DNA from: Peromyscus leucopus
Taxonomy: Eukaryota > Chordata > Mammalia > Rodentia > Cricetidae
Assembly (NCBI RefSeq): GCF_004664715.2
Contig: NC_051071.1
Span: 62,001 to 126,000, forward strand
Direction of reading: 5' to 3'
Length of the DNA stretch: 64,000 bases
In this document: one piece after another, positions 33,452 through 42,859 of the stretch
How the letters are laid out: each line of letters begins with the position of its first letter
Position numbering within the stretch: the first letter of the stretch is position 1
Notes under the pieces: model-generated
What the model saw: only the letters and a program-made list of their open reading frames with translations
Told to the model about the DNA's origin: nothing
Database searches by the model: none
Program-made: the position numbers and the translations under genes

Positions 33452-34607
33452 GCTCTGCTTCTCTCTCTCCCAGCACCGAAAACCACCTCCTCTGCATGGA
33501 AGGGTCTTTGCTCTGGCAGGGGCAGCCCCTGTCCCACTTCCTTCTGACTAGAGTAGGCTGGCCCGGTCCGGGACAGTGCCCTGGGCTGGGAGCCCCTAAC
33601 TCCTAGACATGTTGGTTTCCTCCCTGGGGTTCCCTCCGGGGTGGCCAGGCAAGGCTGGTGGAAGGCAGGCTCTCACCTATTAGCTCTAGAGAGCTGGCTA
33701 GTGTGAGTGTGCACAGGTAAGCGTGTGTGCAAGTGTGTCATGTGCCTGTGTGCATGAGTACATATGTGTCTCTTAGGTCTGTCTTGGGCTCCTTGAGGCC
33801 CGAAGTGTCTAAGGATAGAGGACTACTATCCTTATCATGACCCTAGCTTCAGGACAACCTCTCAGCTATCCTGGCCCTCTTAGTTTCTAGGTTATTCTTG
33901 AGCTGTTCTCTTTGGATCCTTTCAGTTGGGGAAGGTACTAGTTATGGGGAAGCTGATGTTCAGCTGGGGAATATGGCTGCCTCCAGGCAGACCACTTAGC
34001 TGATGGAAGCATCAGACCCAGGACCATCTGTCTGGATCCAGGGAGTCCATTTCTGGCATCTCCACTTGAGCCTGGCATGTACTAATACATGGATGCTCTC
34101 ATGACCTCAACACCAGTCCTGTCTTTACTGCAAAGGACACCGGGGTTCAGCTAGGCTGATCTCTTGCCCCAGGCTGTAAGGCAGGGGGTATGAGACAGTG
34201 TGGGGGTGTCACCAGGCAGCATGTGGGGGAGATCCTGCACGCTGCCAGGTATCAGCCGCTACCACAGCGATCCTCAGAACATCACTCAGCAGCTTTGCCC
34301 AGAAACCAGGGACATAACTGGGCCAGAGCAGGAAGAGAATTGTTCCCCAGACGAAGTTTTAACCGTGGAGCTCCAGCAACTGGGCTGACTCAATTATGCA
34401 ACGTTGAGATGAGCCCCATAGCGTTCCTCCCTGGATCCCATCCTGGGCCAGGTCTTCCTCAGGAGTACAGGGACAGGCTGTTCCTGACCCCCACTACCCA
34501 GGAGCCCCCAGTCTGCTGGGAGAGACCCCGATGTGGGCATGGCATGGGCTGTGGCAATTCTGGGAGGTCAGAGCTGTGACAGGGGGTCCATGGGGCTGGG
34601 ATAAAAA
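33450..34607. other. Unassigned sequence
   Basis: No recognisable coding exon or repeat. Confidence 0.45.
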
Positions 34608-34835
34608 AGCTGGGGGGCTGGAGAGATTAAAGGTACAAAGTGCTCTTCCACAGGACCTGGGTTCAGTTCCCAGCACCCACATGACACTTCCAACCTTCTG
34701 TAACTCCAGTTCTAAGGGATCCGACTTCCTCTTCTGGCTTCCACAGGCACCAGGCATACAAAAGGTCCACAGACATACATATGTGCAGGCAAGATGCCCA
34801 TACACATAAAGTAAAAATTAAAAACTCTTAAGAAG
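34608..34835 (+). mobile_element. B3 SINE
   Basis: GGGGGGCTGGAGAGATTAAA, AGTGCTCTTCCACAGGACCT, TTCCCAGCACCCACATGAC, CTGTAACTCCAGTTCTAAGG and CTTCCACAGGCACCAGGCAT, with an A-rich end. Confidence 0.9.
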
Positions 34836-34839
34836 AAAA

Positions 34840-35949
34840 AGAAAAGGCTAAGCCCAGCTTTGAGGGAGGGGATGAGGAAGGAGGTGGAACAGGGGAGGGT
34901 CTGTTGCAAGCCAAGAGAGTCCTAAGGGGGGGACCTCCTGGGGCTGGGACAGCAGGGTTGAAACTGCCCACAGTGGCCAGAGCCTTTGAGGACCCCATGA
35001 GAAGGACACATTCGGCACATGCAGAGACACACAGAGCAGGGAGCCCATCCAAGTGCAAGGGGTCAGGAAGTCAGGACAAGAAGACCCTCTACACGCCGGC
35101 CAAGACCCTACCAGTGTCTCAGCTGCCTTCTTAAGGCTCGGAGCTCGCAGACCTAACATGCTTTGTGACAGGTGGGCTTCTATGACCCGGTCAGACAAGC
35201 CTAAGGTGTCCACCCCGGTTGTGGCTCTTAGGGGCCCCCCACTTTCCATCCAGCACTCACCCTGGCTGCCTTGCTTTCCTCTGCATGCCTGTGGAGTGGC
35301 CTCTACGAGGCTGGGAGTCCTGGATGGCAGAGGTGTCCACTTGGGGATGTGTGGATTTGTCCTAGGCAGGGGTTCAGAGTAGGGTCCTCATGCAGATGGA
35401 ACAGAGGTGTAAAGGAGGCAGGGGAAGGGGTGAAGGTGGGTAGTGGAAAGGGGGATAGTTTCCCAGCAGGCAGCTCCCGAATCTAGAGAGAAGAATCCTT
35501 GCCCAAGTTAGACTCACTAAGCAACAGCCATGTTTAAAGTCCTCTGGGGGTTGGCAGGGCGGAGTAAAGTGGGATGGGGTCATATGACTTCCAGAAGCCT
35601 CAGGGGGCTCAGCATGGCCCCATGTAGCTTTGGAAGTCATGGCTGTGGGAGGAGGAGGGAGGGGTGGAGGGTAGGGCAGCAGCTGGCGTGGGCTAGCTAC
35701 CCTTCCTGGCTTTGCCTTCTTTGTGTGGATGGTCCTCCCCCAGCCCTCTGGAACATTCACAAGGCTTTCTGTCACCTATCAGAGGTGACAGACTCTTAGG
35801 AAGCACAGTTTTCCCTGAATCCAGGGGGTGATCTGGGAGCAAAGGCGAAGCCCTGGGAGCAGAGACTGTGTTCTCAGCCAGCAGTTGATTCCTGACCCCT
35901 CCGACACAGGCAAGCCTGTCCTAAGGAGAGTTGTGCCAGGGCACAAGTG
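34840..35949. other. Unassigned sequence
   Basis: No gene recognised; opposing frames of 109-133 codons have no domain signature. Confidence 0.45.
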
Positions 35950-35962
35950 GGCCTGTGAGGGT

Positions 35963-36101
35963 GGCCTGTGAGGGTGGCTATGTGAGTCTCTATAAGGGTG
36001 GCCTGTGAGGGTGGCTATGTGAGTCTCTGTAAGGGTGGCCTGTCAGGGTGGCTATGTGAGTCTCTGAGAGGGTGGGCCTGTCAGGGTGGCTATGTGAGTC
36101 T
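35963..36101. repeat. 37-bp minisatellite, 3.7 units
   Basis: Units at 35963-35999, 36000-36036, 36037-36073 and a partial at 36075-36101, each built as GGCCTGTGAGGGTGGCTATG followed by TGAGTCTCT and a variable AAGGGT end. Units 1 and 2 differ at one base. A partial GGCCTGTGAGGGT precedes at 35950. Confidence 0.93.
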
Positions 36102-36866
36102 GGGAGGAGCTGGCCCTCCAGGTAGGGTGGGGATCATGTGGGGGGTAGGGTTGTAGGAAGTGAGGTTGGTTCCATTGGGAGGGGTGGGGCCGTTGGTCCT
36201 GACCCCCATAAGTCTGGGTCATAACCTGATTGTGGCCCAAGCCAATGGTCACTGTTTATTTAGGGCAGAAACCAGTAAGACCAAGAAGCTAATTTTCAGA
36301 GCAAGCCAGTGGCACTGGTATCTCTTGATGGGGGACAGTAGTCCCACAGTCAAACAGCTCATTGAGATAGAAACTCCCTTTGTGTGGTGACCGATGAGAG
36401 GTCCTGTCAGTCATGGGTCACTAAACCTCACAGGAATGTGGAGTTCCTGAACCTTGCCCCATGCACCCGGAAGAGGAAGGCACCCTACACTAAGCTGGTG
36501 TGGGTGTAGCAGCCACCAGTCCTGACATTGCCCATGCTTCAAGATTCCATGGGCTAGACAGAGGAAATAAACATGCCTCTGAGTGCCTGACATCATCAAG
36601 CTGAGTCTGGAACTGGAGGAAAGTGGCTGCTTTTTAACAACAGGTCCTTGGAGGGCTCTGCATGGTTTGGAGATAGTTTCTTTCTCTTCCCAGATGGTCC
36701 ACCCCTACTCCTGTGAGCCTCCTGAGAACAGAGAGCAGGCTGCAGGCGCCTTCCCTGCCCTCCACCCCTAGAGCAGCTTCCTCAGGGTGCTCACCTGGAA
36801 CTTTCCATAGGAGGGGGGATAGGAGGAAGAGGAAGGGAAAAGGAGAAGGTGGCTTATACCTCCGGT
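36102..36866. other. Unassigned sequence
   Basis: Unique-looking flank of the provirus, ending with its left target duplication TCCGGT (36861-36866). Confidence 0.45.
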
Positions 36867-37349
36867 TGTGGTGATATTATGTTTCCCAAAATATTGTGTA
36901 CCCTAATAAACTTATCTGGGGTCAGAGAACAGAATAGCCACTAGATATAGAGGCCAGAAAGTGGTGGCACACACGCCTTTAATCCTAGCATTCCAGAGGC
37001 AGAGATCCATCTGGATCTCTGTGAGTTCAAAGCCACATTGAAAACAGCCAGGCATGGTGACTCATGCCTTTAATCCCAGGAAGTAATGGCAGAGAGCAGA
37101 AAGGTATATAAAGCTTGAAAACTAGGAACTAGCCTGGTTAAGCTTTTAGGCTTTTGAGCAGCAGTTCAGCTGAGATTCATTCTGGATGAGGACCCAGAAG
37201 CTTCCAGTCTGAGGAAACAGGATCAGCTGAGGAACTAGCCAGGTGAGGAAGCTGTGGCTTGTTCTGCTCCTCTGATCTTCCAGCATTCACCTCAATAACT
37301 GGCACTGGGTTTGTTTTTATTAATAAGACCCTTTAAGGTTCATGCTACA
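36867..37349 (+). repeat. 5' LTR of the provirus
   Basis: 483 bp, TGTGGTGATATTATG to TTCATGCTACA. It contains two B1-like boxes (AAGTGGTGGCACACACGCCT and CATGCCTTTAATCCCAGG), a TATA box (AGGTATATAAAGC, about 37103) and a late T-rich region. The left of the LTR has CTAATAAACTTATCTGGGGT, shared by all family members here. Confidence 0.95.
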
Positions 37350-37378
37350 TCTGGAGTCCAATGTTCGTGGTATGAATT
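37350..37378 (+). other. Degenerate primer-binding site
   Basis: TCTGGAGTCCAATGTTCG follows the 5' LTR directly and resembles a decayed tRNA-Lys site (TGGCGCCCAACGTGGGGC). Position is right; the match is imperfect. Confidence 0.55.
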
Positions 37379-37440
37379 CATGAACAATCTGCTTGCCTGT
37401 GGCCTTGTGGGCTCCAGTTCAGGCACAAGCTACACGTTGC

Positions 37441-37525
37441 CAGTTGTGGTGGCGCACGCCCGTTGGATTTGCTGAAGGAGGCAGAGGCAAGAGGATCCCG
37501 AGTTTGAGGCAGGCCTAGGAGGCTT
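37441..37525 (+). mobile_element. B1-like fragment inside the ERV leader
   Basis: CAGTTGTGGTGGCGCACGCC, AAGGAGGCAGAGGCAAGAGG and CGAGTTTGAGGC follow the order of a B1 left part. It joins straight onto the Tgfbr1-like 5' UTR. Confidence 0.6.
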
Positions 37526-37845
37526 GCTAAGGAGAGGCTTCGGCCGGGACTGAGTCACAAACGGTGGCAGTGGGACTATGGAGGCAGTGGCAGCTGATCC
37601 GAATTGCTGGCTGCTTCTCTTCATGTTGATGCTGCTGCTACCTGGGACGAAGGGTTTACTGCTGCTTGTTAAGAGAACAATTGCCAGGACCATTGTGTTA
37701 CAAGAAAGCATTGGCAAAGGTCAGTTTGGAAAAATTTGGCAAGACAAATGGTGGGGAGAAATTTCTGTGAAGATTTTCTCTTCTAGGGAAGAATGTTCAT
37801 GGTTCTGAGAGACAGACATTTATCAGACTGTGATTGTTCCAAACC
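37526..37845 (+). pseudogene. Tgfbr1-derived: Captured, spliced Tgfbr1 (TGF-beta receptor I) mRNA segment
   Basis: Tgfbr1 encodes the transmembrane Ser/Thr kinase that phosphorylates SMAD2/3. The segment begins with GC-rich 5' UTR (GAGAGGCTTCGGCCGGGAC, CGGTGGCAGTGGGACTATGG), then a signal-peptide region starting MEAVAAD. After GGGACGAAGG it passes directly into the exon-4 part: [20 protein letters not shown], the loop GKGQFGKI and VKIFSSREE with the ATP-binding Lys. The ligand-binding and transmembrane exons 2-3 are absent at the exon boundary, as in an exon-skipped mRNA. Likeness ends near TTATCAGACTGTGAT. The kinase catalytic loop and everything downstream are missing, so no enzyme could be made. 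Confidence 0.85.
37578..37808 (+). CDS. 76-codon frame across the Tgfbr1-like segment
   Basis: ATG at 37578 corresponds to the receptor start codon. The frame stays open through the exon 1/exon 4 join and stops at 37806-37808, just after the SREE(C)SWF block. Predicted content: hydrophobic Leu/Met-rich signal-like stretch (residues about 11-22), the end of the GS region (from about 27) and the first kinase strands with the glycine loop. Substitutions such as loop R to Q and E to K, and replacement of the VAVK block by ISVK, show decay. It sits downstream of the 5' LTR and could be transcribed from it; whether it is translated is unknown. Confidence 0.4.
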   Translation: MEAVAADPNCWLLLFMLMLLLPGTKGLLLLVKRTIARTIVLQESIGKGQFGKIWQDKWWGEISVKIFSSREECSWF

Positions 37846-37854
37846 ACAGAGGAG

Positions 37855-37917
<63 letters not shown>
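37855..37917. repeat. (CA)n microsatellite inside the ERV
   Basis: About 31 CA units, the longest CA run in the window, starting about 10 bases after Tgfbr1 likeness ends. Confidence 0.97.
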
Positions 37918-37922
<5 letters not shown>

Positions 37923-38464
37923 GCTGCAGGGAATCATGACCATGCCTAACAGCAACTTTGAAATCTTCAAAAGGATGACGGGATCCCACAACGATGATTC
38001 CACATGGACTATGGTAAAGCCATTAAGCTGATTAACACCAGGGAAAGATCGACTTTGGACTACAAACCGTTCAGGATAATTTCAAGATGGCTAGCTGAGA
38101 TGATCCAGATTCATAGACTACTCAAACAAGGACTTGAGACAACCCCTGCACTTTCCCATTATGCAGAGACTGGACAAATGATATAGGACTTGACAATTAA
38201 CCCCAAAATTTTCTTTTCAGGATTCCCTAAAGTTGTCTTCACCCTCAGAAAACAGAAAGCAATTTTAAGAATGCGACGTCCACATTCCCAAGAGGTGGGG
38301 TAGATGGTTTTTGGTTGTAATGAGTTATGGATATTGTCATTGTTTATGATGGTTGGTTACAAGTTGTTAATTGTTAATGGTCAGGAAAAAAGCTGAACAA
38401 GGAGATTAGATTCAAAGTTTTTGTTTAAAAAAAAGAAAAAGAAAAAAGAGAATATAGATATGAG
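37918..38464 (+). other. Unidentified ERV interior
   Basis: Starts AAAATGGCTGCAGGGAATCA. No retroviral protein motif is visible. Short frames (about 60 codons) break often. Confidence 0.5.
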
Positions 38465-38670
38465 GTAGATCATTGAATCTACTCTGAGAAAAAAGATAAA
38501 GAAATAATAGGATAAATGGGTAGATCATTGAATCTACTCTAAAAAGAAAAAGGGGAAGATATGAAAATGACAAAAGGTAGATTATTAAATCTATTATGAA
38601 AAGAAAAAAAGAGAGAATATGGATATAATTAGATAAAAAGGGAGATTATTGAATCTACTTTTAAAAAGGA
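38465..38670. repeat. A-rich tandem array in the ERV interior
   Basis: Four units of about 55-64 bp, each opening (G)GTAGATCATTGAATCTACT or a close variant and followed by an AAAAAGA-rich tail. The opening is nearly self-complementary (TAGAT...AATCTA). Confidence 0.85.
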
Positions 38671-39077
38671 ACTACTTGTTTTAAATAGGGTAAGTAATAA
38701 ATTTTTTTGTCTGAGTTTATGTTACTGGACTGGACATTGTTCATATATATAATGGATTTTTTTGTCTGAATCTGTCAAATGTTAATGGACTAGACATTTT
38801 TAGAAAAGAAACTCACTAAAGAGGTGTAAGTGTATAATTTTGAAAGATATTATAAGATAGTTCTGTTAGTAATATAAGTTAGGGTAGAAAGTGAATCAGG
38901 TACATTTTGGACTTACCAAAATAGGATAGATAATGGAATTATTTTCTCTGAGTTTGTCAAATGCAAATTGAGTAGACATTGTTTAAGTATTTATTGCTTG
39001 TATATATTGTATATAGTTATTGTACTTATTGGATATAGTTTTTCTTGTATTAGTTATAAGCTTTTTAAAATTTTAAA

Positions 39078-39090
39078 CAAAAAGGGGAAA
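39078..39090 (+). other. Polypurine tract
   Basis: AAAAAGGGGAAA lies directly before the 3' LTR, where plus-strand DNA synthesis is primed in retroviruses. Confidence 0.85.
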
Positions 39091-39572
39091 TGTGGTGATA
39101 TTATGTTCCCCAAAATATTATGCACCCTAATAAACTTATCTGGGGTCAGAGAACAGAACAACCACTAGATATAGAGGCCAGGAAGTGGTGGCACACACAC
39201 CTTTAATCCTAGTATTCCAGAGGCAGAGATCTGTCTGGATTTCTGTGAGTTCAAAGCCACACTGGAAACAGCCAGGTGTGGTAACAAGAGCCTTTAATCC
39301 CAGGAAGTGATGGCAGAAAGCAGAAAGGCATATAAGGCGTGAAACTAGGAACTAGTCTGGCTAAGCTTTCAGGCTTTTGAGCAGCAGTTCAGCTGAGATT
39401 CATTCTGGATGAGGACTCAGAAGCTTCCAGTCTGAGGAAACAGGATCAGCAGAGGAACTGGCGAGGTAGGAAGCTATGGCTTGTTCTGCTTCTCCGATCT
39501 TCCATCATTCACTCCATTACCTGGCTCCAGGTTTGTTTTTATTGGTAAGACCTTCTAACAACTCGTGCTGCA
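39091..39572 (+). repeat. 3' LTR of the provirus
   Basis: 482 bp, TGTGGTGATATTATGTTCCC to CTCGTGCTGCA, colinear with the 5' LTR, followed by TCCGGT. Confidence 0.95.
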
Positions 39573-39689
39573 TCCGGTCACTCCCTGCCCTGCCAGGACC
39601 TCTGCCTGGGGTTCCTGCTTACTGGGCATGGTGGTGGCACCCTGTGGCTCTCAGCTGGCACAAGCAGTACAGAAAGACAGGGACCAGTT

Positions 39690-40070
39690 TGGTCGCGGAT
39701 TCATTGTGTGTCCCTCAAACTCACTGGACCTTATTTAGAAATGGCATCTTTGCAGATGAAAGGAGTCAAAGTGAGGCAGTGGCTTGCGCTGGCCCTCGAT
39801 CCAGTGACAGATGTCCTCACAGCAGGGAAAATTAGAGTCGCAGAGAAGCGGGAGGCCATGTGCGGACAGTGGTAGAGACAGGAGGGCAGTGCCCAGGAGC
39901 CAGGAACACCTGGAGCTCCTGACGGCTGGAAAAGGATGGCGCCCCAGCGCTCCAGAAGGCAGGTGACTCTGGCAACACCTTGATTTTGAATTTCTAACTT
40001 CTAGACCGTCAGGGGAAGAACTGTGTGTCAGGCCCACAGCTCTCATTATGCGGCTGTAGGCAGGAACCCG
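39690..40070 (+). mobile_element. MLT1-like MaLR LTR
   Basis: TTATTTAGAAATGGCATCTT, TGCAGATGAAAGGAGTCAAA, CCAGTGACAGATGTCCTC, CAACACCTTGATTTTGAATT and AACTTCTAGACCGTCAGG follow the order of old mammalian LTRs with a 'TTTGCAGATGTAAT...GACTTCTAGCCTCC' layout. Confidence 0.6.
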
Positions 40071-40454
40071 CCCTCCTGGCTCTGGGCACCTGCTCTGCCC
40101 TTGCCGAGTGGGGTTCGTTTCTTGATGTTGGAATCGTGGGACAGCCACCCCTGTCACGTGCTGTCATCGAGTTAGGTGGCTCTTCTGGTTAGATTCAGCT
40201 CAGGATGCTGCTTCCACTGCTGGTCAGCCCAGGTTGAGATGTGAGTGTGCAATCTCCCCAGGCCCTCTTCCTCCTTGCCAGCTCTGTGAGCGGAGGCGAC
40301 CCTGATCTGGAACAGGTGTGCTCTCCAGGAACACAGGAAGGGAGAGTTCTCCTTTCCTGCTGAATGAGGGCCAAGGAACTTCAATGCAACCCATTAAGGC
40401 CAAGATTGCTGATATAAGGAATGGTCATTTTCCTAAAAACCTCACGGACAAGCA

Positions 40455-40827
40455 TGTAGCTGGAGTTTTCTTCAGTCCTGCCTGGCCCACAGTCAGGACA
40501 AATCTCTCTCACCCGCCAGTCCCACAGCCACTCAGACCCAACCAAGTAAACACACAGAGACTTATATTGCTTACAAACTGTATGGCTGTGGCAGGCTTCT
40601 TGATAACTCCTCTTATATCTAAAATTAACCCATTTCTATTGATCTATAAGTTGCCACATGGCTCGTGGCTTACTGGTATCTTACATCTCGCCTGTCATGG
40701 AGGCAGCTGGCAGTGTCTCTCTGACTCAGCCTTCCACTTCCCAGAATTCTCTTCTCTGCTTGTCTATACTTCCTGCCTGGCTACTGGCCAATCAGCACTT
40801 TATTTATACCGAGAGATATCCACAGCA
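40455..40827 (-). mobile_element. Solo ERV LTR, inverted relative of 32929-33322
   Basis: TGTAGCTGGAGTTTTC at left and TATCCACAGCA at right, flanked by perfect CAAGCA duplications (40449-40454, 40828-40833). GACTTATATTGCTTACAAAC, TTGCCACATGGCTCGTGGCT and TACTGGCCAATCAGCACTTT are reversed counterparts of the 33-kb LTR. Confidence 0.93.
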
Positions 40828-41639
40828 CAAGCATGCTAAGAACAACAAAAAGCTTGGTGAGTGTGCAATGGCGGAAATAAAGATGCATCTGTGTGTTCCC
40901 ACAGTGCCAAAATTAATTGAATAACAGTGAGTTCACAAGCTTTCAGGTTTCCTCTGTGACAATGTGCCAGGCAGTCTCCATTTTCCTTGATCACTGGCTG
41001 AGAAGAACATGTTTTTTTTTTTTTTAACGTCCAATCTTAATTACTAATATGAACTCTCAGATCACACACGACACATCACACAGTAAAAGTATCTATCTAT
41101 ATATGTATGCATGCATAGGTTACAGAATGGACTCAAAGGGTTAAAGAGACCGAGGGAAAGTTCCTGGAGGTCCACGGAGTCTCAGAGGCAGAGAGCTGAT
41201 ACAGAGAGAGTCACAGCCAGGGTCGGACAACACACTAACAGCCCAGCGAGAGGACTGCTGGAGGCAGGGATGCTGGGTGTTGAAGAGAGCTGTAGGGGAC
41301 AGGAGGGTAGAGGGGAGGGGCAAGACGAGGTCTGGAAGGACGGATGGATGATGGGGAGACCGATGGCAATTCAAGAAGGCTGCAGCGGAGAAGCTCTCTG
41401 AGACAAGTTTGAATCTCGGGGACGATCGGAGTTCTCTGCCTGTTAGTTAGTCCCTTGACACATGTGATGGGCGGTCAGATGACAGACAAGTGGATGAGAT
41501 GTTCTTTTCTTTATGGGGTCCAGGTGAGTGAGTGGAGCTGATGTGTTTGATAAGTTCTCAGTCCCGATTTCCCTGAATGAATTCAGTACTTTTATGTGTG
41601 CATACCATCCCAACTATTTTCCTAAGTTTCTGGGTGGCA

Positions 41640-41990
41640 TCTTATGGTGTCTTGAATAATAAATGCACCCCAAGGACTATGAATTTGAAAGCTTGGTTCT
41701 TAGTTAGTGGAAAGTTTTAGAACCCTTAGGAGGTGCAGCCCTCCTGGAGGAAGTATGTCCCTGGGGGTAGGCTTTGGGGGTATGTAGCCTCACTCTACTT
41801 CCTGTTGTTTCTCTGCTTCCTGTGTGCAGATGAAATGTGGCTACCCAGCCCACCTTCCTGCTGCCATGCCTTCCCCATGTGATGGGCTTACACCCTCTGA
41901 AACTGTGAGCTAAAATGAACTCCTTCTTTCTTAAGTTGCTTTTGGTCAAGGTGCTTTGTCACAGCAACAGAAAAGTAAGTAATACATACT
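41640..41990 (+). mobile_element. MaLR-like repeat
   Basis: TTATGGTGTCTTGAATAATA, CTTAGGAGGTGCAGCCCTCC, TGGAGGAAGTATGTCCCTGG, CCTGCTGCCATGCCTTCC, CTGAAACTGTGAGCTAAAAT and AAGTTGCTTTTGGTCAAGG are in order. Confidence 0.7.
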
Positions 41991-42426
41991 TTCTGCTTAC
42001 AGTAGTAAGTTATGTATCAGTCTGTATCTCATGGGTAGTGCTGGACATGTGGACAGATGAGCAGCACATAGCAAACATGAGTAATATGCAGTATGGCAAG
42101 GGTGGGACTACCTTAGGCTGCCTGCTACACCTGGGAATGAGGAGCAAAGTCACCCTGCCTTTTCACTGGCTCTCAAAATGGGGTCAGATGTTTCTTTGTA
42201 AAGTGGAGTCACCCAATGGACTCCTGAAAGTCCTGAAAAGCCACTGTTCCATGTGATAAGGAGTGACGTAGAACAGGGGATAACCTGGTCTCAGCTTGCA
42301 CTCTTTCTACTTAGGGCCAGGTGACTACAGCCTGGAGTTTAACTGCATTAGTACCCCTTATCATTCCTAAGTCCAAACACTGCTCCTCATAAATACTTCC
42401 TTGCAATTTAATTACAAAGAAAATTA

Positions 42427-42655
42427 TTATTTTTAAATTAATTTAGTGGGTGTGGGTGTGTATATATGTGTGTGTGTGCACTGGCACACAGAGAGGGTCC
42501 ATGGCACACTAGTCATATCACAAGTGTAGAGGTCAGAGGACCACTTGGGGGAGCTGCTTCTCTCCTTCCATCACGTGGATCTTGGGGACTGAATTCAGGT
42601 CATTCTGCTTGGTGGCAAGTGCATTTGATGGATGAGCCATCTCACTAGCCTAGGT
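42427..42655 (-). mobile_element. B2/B3-related SINE
   Basis: Antisense: TGTAGAGGTCAGAGGACCAC, CTTCCATCACGTGGATCTTG, GGTGGCAAGTGCATTTGATG and GATGAGCCATCTCACTAGCC. Confidence 0.8.
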
Positions 42656-42671
42656 CATTTTTTTAAGCTAA

Positions 42672-42858
42672 GAAGCCAGGCGGTGGTGGCACACACCTTT
42701 AATCCCAGCACTCGGGAGGCAGAGGCAGGTGGATCTCTGTGAGTCCGAGGCCAGCCTGGTCTACAGAGTGAGATCTGGGACAGACTTCAAAGCTACACAG
42801 AGAAACCCTGTCTCAAACAAACAAACAAACAAACAAACAAACAACAAAAGAAAAAATA
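42672..42858 (+). mobile_element. B1 SINE
   Basis: Nearly complete plus-strand B1: GCCAGGCGGTGGTGGCACAC, CAGCACTCGGGAGGCAGAGG, GGCCAGCCTGGTCTACAGAG, CACAGAGAAACCCTGTCTC and an (AAAC)n tail. Confidence 0.96.
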
Positions 42859-42859
42859 A

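Larger units (their letters stand above)
36867..39572 (+). mobile_element. Two-LTR non-autonomous ERV carrying a host-gene segment
   Basis: A complete integrated element: 5' LTR 36867-37349, interior 37350-39090, 3' LTR 39091-39572, with perfect duplication TCCGGT at 36861-36866 and 39573-39578. The interior shows no recognisable gag, pro, pol or env frame, so it must have moved with proteins from a helper element. Order inside: degenerate primer-binding site, short leader, B1-like stretch, Tgfbr1-derived segment, (CA)n, about 550 bp of unidentified sequence, an A-rich tandem array, T/A-rich sequence, purine tract, 3' LTR. The LTRs differ by roughly 10-12% by eye, implying an insertion some millions of years old. 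Confidence 0.93.

Noticed and set aside
37526..37845. Ordinary L1-mediated processed pseudogene of Tgfbr1
   Set aside because: It has the mRNA 5' end and no 3' end, no poly-A tail and no visible flanking duplication, and lies inside a provirus. Kept only as an alternative to be tested.
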